From Tetracentron sinense (Eukaryota > Streptophyta > Magnoliopsida > Trochodendrales > Trochodendraceae), in NCBI GenBank assembly GCA_015143295.1, contig CM026560.1:3846501-3910500 (forward strand): a DNA stretch of 64,000 nucleotides. Reading direction: 5' to 3'. A program made the translations under genes and the position numbers. Each line of letters opens with the position of its first letter. Within the stretch, counting starts at the first letter, position 1. Of the stretch, positions 1 to 10,234 are shown piece by piece. Below the pieces are notes generated by a model, which saw only the letters and a list, made by a program, of their open reading frames with translations, made no database searches and had not been told where the DNA came from.

Positions 1-48
1 ATGCCCAAGATTTGATCTCTTGTATTTTACTTAATCAGTTGAGAGGGG
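1..48 (+). mobile_element. 5' LTR of outer Athila element, left fragment
   Basis: This end of the window aligns base for base with 23702-23750 inside the 3' LTR of the same element, including the stretch 'ctcttgtatttt' and 'cagttgagagggg'. It is the visible tail of the 5' LTR left of the solo LTR at 49-2542. The start of this LTR lies outside the window. The last five bases, AGGGG (44-48), are the target-site duplication of the inserted solo LTR. Confidence 0.85.
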
Positions 49-105
49 TGTAAGAACCCAATTTTTACACCCCTTGAATCATGGTTAAATATCCTTAACC
101 ATGGT

Positions 106-255
106 TAAATCCTCCGTCGAACCCTACGCTTAACCCTATAACAAACCCTAGGTAAACCCTAATCAAACCCTAGGTAAACCCCGATCAAACCCTAGTCAAA
201 CCCTAGGTAAACCCTAGTCTAACCCTAGGTGAACCCTAGTTCAGCCCTAGGACTC
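106..255 (+). repeat. Degenerate telomere-like AAACCCTA repeat inside LTR1
   Basis: About a dozen units of AAACCCTA alternate with short linkers such as 'ggt', 'atc' and 'gtc' (for example AAACCCTAGGT, AAACCCTAATC). The core equals the plant telomere unit, but the spacing is 11-14 bp rather than 7. It lies in the upstream part of an LTR with a clear target duplication, so it is not a chromosome end. Confidence 0.75.
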
Positions 256-337
256 AAAAACCCTAAAATCTGAAGCCCACATACCCTTGGACCCATTGGA
301 GTGGGGCCCACACCTATAATTTTTGAAAATCAGAGAC

Positions 338-464
338 TGGCGGTAATAACATTACCGCCATTCCCATTTATGGAAACTTCTACAGTACCCACAGGCCAAT
401 AGAGATAGGGTGTGGCACATTTTAGCAAAAAACTGAGAATGGCGGTAGATGTTCTACCACCATT
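338..464 (+). promoter_or_regulatory. Two GGCGGTA hairpins upstream of the LTR1 TATA box
   Basis: At 338-360 a perfect 10-bp stem (left arm TGGCGGTAAT) closes on a 3-base loop. At 438-464 a 12-bp stem (left arm AATGGCGGTAGA) has one mismatch. Both begin with the same GGCGGTA core and lie 110-240 bp before the TATA box at 576. Confidence 0.7.
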
Positions 465-575
465 GTTGGATTTCTGCAAATCCGCAGCTGGCACCCCTCC
501 TGCAGCCTTTAGCTCCGCCCCCCTCGGGTTCTCAACTTCCTTGGAAACCCTAGACTATCCCTGGGTCCCTTGAAC

Positions 576-585
576 TCTATAAATA
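576..585 (+). promoter_or_regulatory. TATA box of LTR1
   Basis: The sequence TCTATAAATA, followed by a pyrimidine-rich stretch (ctcccccattcc), is a good plant core promoter. It puts the U3/R border near 605-620 and leaves an unusually long R-U5 of about 1.9 kb. Confidence 0.6.
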
Positions 586-1265
586 CTCCCCCATTCCAAG
601 CTTTCTCCTCCACTCCAAAAAACATACGTGAAACCCCAGTTGGAATTCTCTAAAACCCAAACCCCTTTTGTTCTCAATCCAGTTCATCTAAGGGTGATCC
701 CTCTATCTCCCAGGAGCCATACCAGGCACCCCATGCCTATCCCTGCCTCTACTGCCACCACTTCCCTCAGTCATGTACCAGCTCACCACAATGACCAACT
801 CCAAACCATGGAGTTTTGCAGCAGCGTAGGGCCACCCCTACCTTTTTTTATTTACTTCTGTTATTAGCATTGTAAAGACCCCTGGTCCTATTCCAGGGGT
901 CCGCTATTTCTTGTCATTCTTGTTCTTTGTTACTAAACCAAGGATAGGGGGACCCCCCAATGCATGGCATCACCCCTACCCTTTTAGGAGACCCTCAGTC
1001 AATGAGAGATCCCCTGGAAGCAAGCTAGTTTCACTTCAGGGGTACATTTTGATTTTCTAGAAAACACCAGGAATGGAAGTAATCTCAGTACCTCAATTCC
1101 TGGAGTTTTGACTTCGACAGCCTGTAACACCACTTCTACTGTGCCTTGGTCCATTCCAGAGCCTTGGTTAGACTCCTCAAGCCCTTACCTATTTACCCTG
1201 GTCCTTCCAGATTAACTGGAGTAGCTTAACCATGGTTAAAATACCCATGTTTGTAGATTGTCTAG

Positions 1266-1503
1266 AATGGCGATAATGAATCTACCGTCATTCTGTTATT
1301 CTATGTGCAGTGAGTTCAGCCCACTGTGGGGCCCACTCCAGACCAGACCTTGGGCCCACCAAATGCCCAGGACCTTCCCCAGACTTCCCTCTTCAACCCT
1401 ATGGGTCTTGTACCCCTTGGGTTCATCCCTACCTTAAACCACAGACCTGCAAACTACCCTTGGAAATTCTTCCGTAATGGCAGTAATGCCATTACCGCCA
1501 TTA
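1266..1503 (+). repeat. Two more GGCGGTA-type hairpins in LTR1
   Basis: At 1475-1503 a 13-bp stem (left arm TAATGGCAGTAAT, one mismatch) has a 3-base loop. At 1266-1292 there is a weaker copy. They repeat the hairpin seen at 338-464, but downstream of the presumed transcription start. Confidence 0.6.
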
Positions 1504-2542
1504 TTAAACTTCTGGTCTTTGGGCTTTTGCACAGGGCCCAGACCAGGTAGGAGGCCACTCTAGACCCTGCCATGCTCTTTGGGCCCACCTTGACCTGCCT
1601 AGACCTTTAACAAGGATTAACCCAATCCTAGTTAACTTTTAACCATAGTTAAGCACCTCTTGACCCTTGGTAAAAATCTAGAAAATTCTAAAAATATTCA
1701 AAATTTTACTAAGTGTCCAAAATGATTTTTCTTTGGCCTCTTTATCATGGTTAACAGCCTTAACCATGGTTTACTTCCCATTTAACTCCAGTTGGCAACC
1801 CTAACTTCGGTTAAATCTGCTTTTGGTCTACCTGGCCTAATCCTTTAGCCTACCGGGCACACCCTTGGCCTATCGGGCCCAACCTCAGCCTATCAGGCTT
1901 AACCTTGATCACCTTCAACCGTAGTTAGCAATCCTAATCATAGTTAGTTTGACCCTTAACCCTGGTTAGCAACCCTAACCTTGGTTAAAATCAACCTTGG
2001 CCTACCGGGCCTAAATCTTGGTCTACCGAGCCTAAATCTTGGTCTACCGGACTAATCCTTAATCTACCGAACTAACCCTCGGTTTACCGAGCCCAAACCA
2101 TGCACTTGACCAACCCAGTCAATCAAACCCTAATCTCCTGGTTAGACCCTTAGCCACCCTTGGTGCACACACACTCACCCCTTAGCCTCGGCACGGGCTC
2201 ATGTGCCAGAACTACGCTCAGTCTGATCTCACCCTTATGAGTATGTAGGCAACCTAACCCGGGTTCGACCTTAATTAGCTTTTCTTTCTTAGATTAATAC
2301 TACCTTAAACACTAGACATTTGAACAAACAACTTGATTTTAATTGGCTTACACCTAGAAAGTAGGGAACCATTGAGAAATGGAAGTCTCGGGGTGCCTAA
2401 TATCTTCCCCGGACTTAACCAAACCTCTTACCTAGACCTCTACCATAGACTAAGATCTTATCCACTACCTGGGGACTTATCCTTTCTGAATGAATAGGTG
2501 GCGACTCTAAACCTATACCTGTGAGTAAATTCCGTGCTCACA

Positions 2543-2878
2543 AGGGGACGTGCTGTCACTCTCACTATAATGTTTGCAATTTAAGAAGTTTGAATAAAAT
2601 CAAAGTAAGAGTAGTTATGAAGCTAGTGGTGGATTGAAATACCCTGGATTTTCTCAACCGATATATAACCAAAAGATCTTAGTAATTAGTTTAAATAAAT
2701 CTGATAATTTAATTAGGTTAAAATCAATCAAATCAATTCATCTTGTTATTCATTAGTTTAGAATTAATCTTGATAAAAGGCAACAAAACCAGCGCAGTCC
2801 TCAAGGGTTCGACACCCTTACTAGTACTATTCTACATAATTATTAATATAAGGAATAATTAAATTACGTAAACAACCA
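2543..2878 (+). mobile_element. 5' LTR of outer Athila element, right fragment
   Basis: This segment aligns closely with 23746-24080 of the 3' LTR, including 'gtagttatgaagctagtgg' and 'aaccagcgcagtcctca'. It ends at CCA just before the primer site. With 1-48 it forms the visible part of the 5' LTR. Confidence 0.9.
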
Positions 2879-2883
2879 ATTTT

Positions 2884-2901
2884 TAGCGTCGTTGCCGGGG
2901 A
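2884..2901 (+). other. Primer binding site, tRNA-Asp type (outer Athila)
   Basis: TAGCGTCGTTGCCGGGGA differs at two positions, both transitions, from the site complementary to the tRNA-Asp 3' end that is usual in Athila elements. It lies five bases after the LTR end. Confidence 0.8.
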
Positions 2902-3194
2902 TTGTTGGAATGGTCTAGTTGTTAATTTGATAGATTAACTTTAAAAATAAAAAAATCCAAAAATATTTTTTCTTTTATTTTATTTAATTTAAAATATTTG
3001 TGTTTTCAGGTACCAAATTGCTCAAACGACAAAATTGCAAAAGCTTGCTCAAAATCTGGAAAGCAAGAGAGCTTTGTAAGTTTTTACTTCTTTAAGTAGA
3101 TATTTATTTTAATTTGGTGTCTATCAAACATAGAGTATTTTCATAGGGTGTATACACGGTAGGAGGTCTTGTAATCTTGATTTATTTCCCCTTG
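2902..3194 (+). other. Leader of outer Athila
   Basis: This is AT-rich non-coding DNA between the primer site and gag. It shares 'aaatatttgtgttttcaggtacc' type sequence with the inner Athila at 10112-10134 and carries no open frame of note. Confidence 0.6.
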
Positions 3195-4640
3195 ATTCAG
3201 AGTTAGAGCGCCTTGCTAGGTTCTCAAGGCTTTGGCCTTTTTCCAATCAAATTCAGAAGCTAAGGCTTCTACCATTCCAAGAGCAAACCTAGAAACTATT
3301 CATTTCCCGAACATGGTGGAAGAACATGACCCGATCAAATCTTTAAAGGAGTACTCCTACTCCTTCTACATATCTTACCCCCTCCTACATACGGTTGCTA
3401 GAAACATCGACAACCCACTATGAGGTTAAGTCCAGTATCATTCAAATGATACCATCCTATCATGGACTTAATAATGAAGATCCTTATAAGCATCTTGACG
3501 AATTTCATGAAATCTGTACCACATTCAAGTTGCAAGGATTTTTGGATGACGCACTTAGATTGCGTCTCTTCCCCTCCTCTCTAAAAGATAAAGCCAAGTA
3601 TTTGCTTAATTCTATAGAGGTCAATTCTCTTGATTCATGGGATCAACTCCAGCAAGAATTTCTGAAGAAATACTTTCCATAGGAAAAACCAACTTGATTA
3701 GGTGAACCATTACGAGCTTTGCTCTAATTGATGGGGAGCTATTTCATGAGACTTGAGAAAGGTTTAAGAATCTTCTCCGTAAATGCCCCCACCACCAAAT
3801 TCCAAAGTGGCAATTAGTTCAATCTTTCTATGATGGATTGCCTCAATACAATCATCAACTGGTTGATGTCTCATGTGTGGGACATTTATGATGAAAAATG
3901 AGGCTCAAGCATGGGAGCTGTTTGAAAATTTGAGTGAAAACTCTCTCCATCATGCCTCGAATAGCCGATCTGAGAGGCCATCATCTTCCTCAAATCTTAA
4001 GAGAGGCCTTTATGAAGTGGGCACTTCTATAGACGTCTCATCTAAAGTAGATGAATTGTCTTGCAAATTGGATCAACTCATGGCTACAAGGCCACCTTCT
4101 TACACACCTCTTCAACCAACTCCTAATCAGAAGGATGTGTGTCCTATCTATTCTAGCCCTGCACATTATGTTCATGAGTGTCCTTTTACTGCCCAATTCC
4201 TGGACCTTGTCCAAGAGTATGCAAATACTACCTATATCCACCCGAGTAATGATCCCTTCTCAAATACTTATAACCCGGGATGGAGGAATCATCCTAATTT
4301 TTCATGGCAGCCTCAAACTCAAGGGAATAATTTTTCTCAACCCCAAAGGTCATTCAATCGGTCTTTTTAAAATCAATCTAACTACCAACCCTAACAATTT
4401 TAATAGCCAGCTCCTCCTAATTCAACTCAAAAAAATCCATCTTTTGAGGAGAAAATATTGAATGCTCTAAAAGGCTTGGAAAGCAATACCCAATTGCTTA
4501 ACTCACACTCTCAATCCATTCAAAAGCGTGAGTCCCAAAAGGGACAACTTGCTAATGCTATCAATAGGAGAGTGGAAGGAACAATTCTAAGTCAACCTGT
4601 GAGCAATCCCGAAGATTTCAATTAGGTCAATGAGATAAAT
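3195..4640 (+). pseudogene. gag of outer Athila element
   Basis: This is the capsid/nucleocapsid region of an Athila-type Ty3/gypsy element. Readable blocks are MVEEHDPIKSLKEY (about 3313-3354), HYEVKSSIIQMIPSYHGLNN (3416-3475) and the retrotransposon gag core that follows to about 3680. A lost base at about 3679 shifts the frame, and an in-frame TGA follows at 3703-3705. The inner Athila has TGA at the same codon. The C-terminal part (3873-4370) carries a CCHC knuckle in which the second cysteine is replaced by tyrosine (CPIYSSPAHYVHEC, about 4140-4180). The gene is dead. Its closest relative in the window is the inner Athila gag at 10235-11500. Confidence 0.88.
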
Positions 4641-4658
4641 TGTGAACACGTTCAGGCC

Positions 4659-5530
4659 ATGACAACCTTAAGGAGTGGGAAGGTAGTCGAAGATCAAGTT
4701 AGGGAAAATTCAGGCAAGAAAGAAAAGCCCATTGTAGGATCTTCTGAAGTTGAGGGTGAAGGAAGGGATACCAATAAGAAGGATCAAGGTTCTTCTTCCA
4801 CTCAAATTCTCATTCCCGAGGCACCCTATATGCCTAAAGCCCCTTATCCTACTTGTTTGAATGATTTATCACCCTTTAGTAAAAAGAGAGCAAGGATGGA
4901 AGACATGATTAAGGTCTTTAAACAAATCAAAATAGATCTACCTCTACTTGATGCAATTAAGCAAATTCCGGCTTACTCGAAATTCTTAAAGGATTTATGC
5001 ACTCAAAAGTGTAAATCAAGGACTTATGTGTCCAAGAAAATCATTCTAATTGAGCAAGTGAGCTCTTTGCTTCAACATACCACTCCTAAATGTAAGGACC
5101 CCGGTGCACCTACCATCTCTTGTATCATTGGAGAACACTCCATTGATCTGGCCCTTATTGATTTAGGAGCAAGTGTAAATTTGCTTCCTTTCTCGGTTTA
5201 TGAGAAACTAGGGATGGACGAATTGCGCCCTACATCAGTTATTCTGCAACTAGCTGACAGATCGATTAGAATTCCTAGAGGGATTGTTGAGGATGTCCTC
5301 ATTAAAGTTGACAAATTCTATTTTTTTGTCTACTTCCTCGTACTTGATATGGAACCAGTCCGAAATCCTACTAAGCAAATCACTGTGATCCTCGGTTGAC
5401 CCTTCTTGGCTATAGTCAATGCATGTATAAATTGTTGAACCGGGGTGATGGAGATGTCTTTTGGGAATATGAAGATCCGGTTGAACATTTTCAGCACATC
5501 CCAATAACCCGCGAATAATGATGAGGCATG
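4659..5530 (+). pseudogene. Aspartic protease region of outer Athila
   Basis: After MTTLRSGKVV, a marker at the gag-protease border of Athila elements, comes a low-complexity linker and then the protease. The active-site loop reads DLGASVNLLP (about 5161-5190), with DLG where DTG/DSG is typical. This is normal for the clade, since the inner Athila also has DLGASVNILP. The flap-side block VILQLADRSIR follows. The frame stops after VILG (5397-5399) and again at 5437 and 5506, so the polyprotein would end before reverse transcriptase. Confidence 0.85.
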
Positions 5531-5531
5531 T

Positions 5532-7330
5532 TTGTTGGTCAATTCCATTGAAGAGATGGTTGAGGATTCACTTCCTTACATCTTATCTAATGACCCATAT
5601 GAAGAATGTCTCTCTCATTTCAATGCAGATGAATTTGATGTTGAAGGGTTTATTGAAGAAGTCAACAACTTGCTAAATTCGACTTCTTATATGGATTTTC
5701 CCCCTTGGAAAGCCAGGAAAGATCCATTACCTTCCACCTCTAGCCTTCCTTCCATCCATTCCTTAAAAGCACCACCTACTCTTGAGTTGAAACCACTCCC
5801 GGTTTCACTTAAATATGCCTTTTTAGGACCAAAGGAGACTCTCCTCGTAATCATTGTATCAGACCTAACAGATGATCAAGAGAGTCAATTGATGATTGTG
5901 CTAAAAAAGCACAAAGGAGCTATGGGGTGGGCAATAACAGATTTAAAGGGAATCAACCCTTCCGTATGTATGCATCTTATCCATCTTAAAAAGGATGTTA
6001 AAGCTTCAAAAGAAGCACAAAGAAGGTTGAATCCCAATATGAAAGAGGTAGTGATGAAAGAGGTAGTAAAGTTGCTAAATGCGGGTATCATATACCCCAT
6101 CTCAGATAGTAAATGGGTGAGTCATATTCAAGTGGTACCAAAGAAGTTCGGTATCACAGTGATTACTAATCTGGAATGAGATGTTGTTCTAACATGTGTC
6201 ACCACAGGATGACGTGTGTGTATTGATTATAGGAAACTCAATTTCGTGACTAGGAATGATCATTTTGCACTCCCATTCATTGATCAAATCCTAGAAAGGC
6301 TAGCAGGCAAGAGCCATTACTGTTTTCTGGATGGTTATTTTGATTACAATCAAGTGTCTGTCTATCCTGAAGATTAAGAGAAAACTACCTTTACATATCT
6401 TTTTGACACTTTTGCCTATAGGCGCATGTCATTCAGTCTTTGTAATGCACCCGCGACTTTTCAAAGGTGTATGATCTCAATTTTTTCCAATATGGTAGAA
6501 AGGTTTCTTGAGGTCTTCATGGATGAATTTTCCGTCTTTGGAATCTTCTTCGAAGATTGTCTCCAACATTTAACATTGGTTTTACAAAGATGTGAGGAGA
6601 CAAATCTTATTTTGAGCTGGGAGAAGAGCCATTTCATAGTTCAAGGGGGTATTGTTTTGGGACACATTGTGTCCAAATGAGGTATACAAGTAAACAAGGC
6701 CAAGATCGATCTTATTGCAAATCTCCCTCCACCATCAACGGTGCGACATATTCAATCTTTTCTAGGTCATGTGGAGTTTTATTGTCGTTTTATCAAAAAC
6801 TTTAGTAAAATTTCTACACCCTTGAGCAATTTACTTTGCAAGGATGTCTATTTCTCCTTTGATGAAGCTTGTCATGAAGCTTTTGATAAGCTCCGTACTC
6901 TACTTTCTATTGCCCTTATCATGCAACCCCCGGATTGGTCACTCCCATTCGAGCTCATATGTGATGCCTCGGACTATGTGGTCGGGGTAGTTTTAGGGCA
7001 AAGGGTCAATAGAACCCCAAATGCTATCTACTATGCTAGCAAGACTCTATTGGATGCTCAGCTACATTACACTACTACCGAGAAAGAATTACTAGCTATA
7101 GTATTTTCCCTAGACAAATTTTGATCCTATCTCATGGGGTCCAAGATCTTAGTGTACACCAATCATGCCGCTTTGCGGTATCTCCTTGCCGAGAAGGACA
7201 CTAAGCCTACATTGATTAGATGGATCCTACTTCTTCAAGAGTTCGATCTAGAGATCTGGGACACGAAAGGTTCCGATAATGTGGTCGCTGACCATTTATT
7301 AAGAATCTCAGTCGACTGTTCTTTAAAGCA
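5532..7330 (+). pseudogene. Reverse transcriptase and RNase H of outer Athila
   Basis: The region runs in the Athila order. A spacer (5532-5990) is followed by the reverse-transcriptase fingers (EVVKLLNAGIIYPISDSKWV, about 6060-6119), DYRKLN (about 6224), and a palm whose catalytic box reads FMDE at 6516-6527 where FMDD is expected. Losing the second aspartate should abolish polymerisation. RNase H follows with CDASDYVVG (about 6960), YASKTL (about 7033) and TEKELLAIVF (about 7080). The box [12 protein letters not shown] (7152-7187) has asparagine where the family has aspartate. Stops occur at 6177, 6210, 6376, 6678 and 7122. Confidence 0.9.
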
Positions 7331-8490
7331 TTGTCCCGTCCATGACACTTTTCCGGACGAACAACTGTTTGAGGTACATCAAGTCCATCAACCATGGTTT
7401 GCTGATATTGTCAATTACCTCGTAGTTGGAAAGGTCCCATCTCAATGGTCTAAGAAATACAAGTCCCATTTCTTTGCCCAAATCAAATACTATTTCTGGG
7501 AGGATCCAGAATTGTTTAAATATTGCTCAGACTAAGTGATCTGATGATGTGTGCCCGAGAGTGAATTCCAAAGTATTTTCACCTTTTGCCATTCTCTCGT
7601 ATATAGAGGTTACTTTGGAGGGAAAAAGACCGCAGCTAAGGTCTTACAAAGTGGTTTTTATTGGCCCTTTATCTTTAAAGACGCTCATGAATTTTGTCGG
7701 GCTTGTCTAAGGTGCCAAAAATTAGGTGCAATGTCCCAGAGAGACATGATGCCTCTATCCCCAATTCTAATTGTAGAACTTTTCGATGTATGAGGTATTG
7801 ATCCCACCCTCCTTTGGATTTGAATATATTTTGGTGGCGGTGGACTACGTCTCCAAGTGGGTGGAAACGGTTGCTACTAAGACTAATGATCACAAGGTTG
7901 TGGTCAAGTTTCTTTAAGAGAATATTTTTAGTCATTTTAGCACACCACGAGTAATTATAAGTGATGGAGAAAAACACTCTAAAATTATTTTGAGGTTTTA
8001 ACCCTCAAGTACTCTATCACTCATAAAGTAGCTACTCTATACCACCCATAATGAGTGGCCAAGTTGAGGTATCAAATAGGGAGATTAAGAATATCCTCAT
8101 GAAAACAGTGAGGCCTGATCGAAAAGATTGGTCTGTAAGGCTCAATGATGCCCTTTGGGCTTATCGCAGAACTTTTAAGACCCCAATTGGAATGTCTCCT
8201 TATCGCCTCATTTTTGGCAAAGCTTGCCACCTTCTAGTAGAGTTGGAACACAAAGCCCTTGGGGCCATTAAGAAGTTTAACTTTGATATAGTTCTAGCAG
8301 GATCTAATCGGAAACTCCAACTCTCTGAATTGGAAGAGATGCGTAATGATGCATATGAAAGTGTAAAAATTTATAAAGCCAAAACTAAAGTTTTCCATGA
8401 CAAGACAATCTTACAAAAATCTTTTCTCCTCAATCAGAAAGTTTGATTTTTTAATTCTAGATTACGCCTCTTTCCCGGTAAGCTTCGCTT
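7331..8490 (+). pseudogene. Integrase of outer Athila, N-terminal and core part
   Basis: The zinc-binding N-terminus is recognisable at 7551-7740 (CHSLVYRGYFGGKK, then CRACLRCQKLG). The core between 7790 and 8050 is full of stops. 8051-8446 reads well again ([33 protein letters not shown]), which covers the glutamate end of the DDE core. The gene stops abruptly at 8490, where a solo LTR is inserted (TSD CGCTT 8486-8490). It resumes at 18474. Confidence 0.88.
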
Positions 8491-8582
8491 TGTTGGACAT
8501 ATATGCCTTCGAAAGCCAATAAGAGACTTTTCTATGTTGATTAGACAAGCATCATATTCACACAACCAACTATAAAGGGTAT
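8491..8582 (+). mobile_element. Solo LTR (LTR2, copia-like ends), left piece
   Basis: This begins TGTTGGACATATATGCC directly after the integrase segment and the target duplication CGCTT (8486-8490). The inner Athila interrupts it after 92 bp. The right piece is at 16442-18473. Confidence 0.88.
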
Positions 8583-10096
8583 TGATCGGTGCTAAATATT
8601 ATACATAAAAGCACATCAAACTTAACTTGCTAATCATTTAGAGTAATTATTTATATTATTTTATGTTACTTGGTTGTTTATTCTCCTTTCAGGTTCATGC
8701 GAGGAAAAGAAGATAAAATGGAAGATTTACAAGCTTCAAAGACTCCAAAAATCTTTAAAAAGAGAAGAGCAAAAGAAAGAAGAAAAAAAGAGAGCGAAAT
8801 CGCAGAAATCTACCCTGATGGATCGATTGCCCAAAAATCGCACTTCTATCAATAGAGGGGTATTTTGGTAATTTTTATTCATCCAAAATTTATGAAACTT
8901 TTTGAGTAGATTCTAGATGACCTAAAGGATCTATGTTTAAAATTTCGGGTCAATCCGCTAGAATTATTTGAAGTTCAGTGGCAAAACTGTAAATAGGGTG
9001 AAATAGTATTCCATGAATAGTGTTTCGTGAATAGTGTTTTAGTACTTCTAAACACTTTCCAACTCTATTATTGTCTTCTTAAATGAGGGTATAATCCTCA
9101 TTCAAACCAAAAAGAGTATAGAGAGAGAAAAAGAAGAGTCGGATCTTAATTAGAATTCCTTATTCTACAAGAACTCTGTCTTTCTCTATAAAAAGAGAAT
9201 TTCTAGCCATTATCATCATTATTAGAGAGAATTTTGTAAAGATTTTTGGATCTGAAGAAGAGAAGCTCTGGAGATCAAGGAAGTCATGAAGAGAAGTGCT
9301 ACAGCTTTGTCTATAAAGATGTTGCATTCCTTCCTCGCGATGAACTAATTCTCATTCTAGGGTTTCGATGAAACTCTAGCCAAGTAACTGTGTCCTTTTT
9401 TTTTTTTTTTTTTTTGATTCTCTGTATTGTAAAACATTGATTGCATAATGAGAGGGTTGTTTTCAAACAACCAGATTTATTTTATTTATATTTGATTTCA
9501 ATAGAATTTTCAACCTTGTCTTAGGTATTATGAAATTGGAATTAAAATCACTTGTGTTAATTTTTGTTAGAATTTAAACATAGGTTTTATGCAATGGTTT
9601 TAAAATATCGAGAGATTAAATCCGAAGATATTTTATGTTAAGGGAAGACGAGTGATTACACAACCGTAGATTAGTGTGTATCATTCGTGCTAACCGAAGA
9701 TACAATATGCTAAGGATATAATCCCTTTAACTTTTCTAAATTAGTTGAGAGAGGGCGTTCTGTCACTCTAAGTAGAATGTTTGCAATTTAAGAGGTTATG
9801 ATAAATTCAAAATAGGGGCTGGTTATTAGGTTAGTGGTGGATTTGAAAACCCTAGATTTTCTCTTCCAAATGATTTAAAACCATTAGTTGATAGTTTAAT
9901 TTAGAAATTTCCTTTAATTAGTTTAATTAATTGTTTTACTTAATCAAGCAAAAATTCAATTACCTATTTTATTTTAAAATTAATTTGAATAAAAGGCAAC
10001 GAAATCAGCGCAGTCCTCAGATGAACAATACCCTTACTAGTACTATTCTACGGAATTATTACTAAGAAGGAATAATTTAAGATTGACTGACGATCA
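8583..10096 (+). mobile_element. 5' LTR of inner Athila element
   Basis: It begins TGATCGGTGC and ends GACTGACGATCA, and it matches 14913-16441 along its whole length. About ten differences are seen in the first 180 bp. Flanking 5-mers GGTAT (8578-8582) and GTTAT (16442-16446) look like a target duplication with one change. A poly-T tract at 9398-9414 is replaced by a shorter A/T mix in the 3' copy. Confidence 0.93.
9182..9199 (+). promoter_or_regulatory. TATA box inside an inverted repeat, inner Athila LTR
   Basis: TTCTCT and AGAGAA flank ATAAAA, so the TATA element sits in the loop of a 6-bp stem. The same arrangement is kept in the 3' LTR at about 15529-15546. Confidence 0.55.
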
Positions 10097-10135
10097 ATTT
10101 ATTTAATTGGAAATATTTGTGTTTTCAGGTACCAA
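10097..10135 (+). other. Primer site deleted in inner Athila
   Basis: Here the LTR end runs straight into 'tatttaattggaaatatttgtg'. In the outer Athila the LTR and that sequence are separated by about 115 bp that hold the tRNA-Asp primer site. No primer-like sequence remains. Confidence 0.75.
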
Positions 10136-10234
10136 ATAGCTCAAACTGCAGGGATTGAAAAAGCTTATTCAACATCATGGAAAGCAGGAGAGTTCTGGGA
10201 GTATTTACTTTTTAAGTAGACATTTTATTTCAAT

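Larger units (their letters stand above)
49..2542 (+). mobile_element. Solo LTR of a long-LTR Ty3/gypsy element (LTR1)
   Basis: The block starts TGTAAGAACCC and ends GTGCTCACA. It is flanked by a perfect 5-bp duplication, AGGGG, at 44-48 and 2543-2547. Removing it joins the two halves of the Athila 5' LTR exactly as in the intact 3' copy near 23740-23760. No gag, pol or primer site is inside, so it is a solo LTR left by LTR-LTR recombination. Motifs near its right end (GGGGTGCCTAATATCTTCCCC near 2391-2411 and GGTGGCGACTC near 2496-2506) recur in the solo LTR at 54242-56752, so both belong to one lineage, possibly Tat/Ogre-like (inference). Small open frames at 628-867 and 1326-1550 match nothing and are treated as chance. 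Confidence 0.93.

Noticed and set aside
106..255. Chromosome-end telomere
   Set aside because: Units are irregular, and the array lies inside a solo LTR with a perfect target duplication and further retroelement sequence on both sides.
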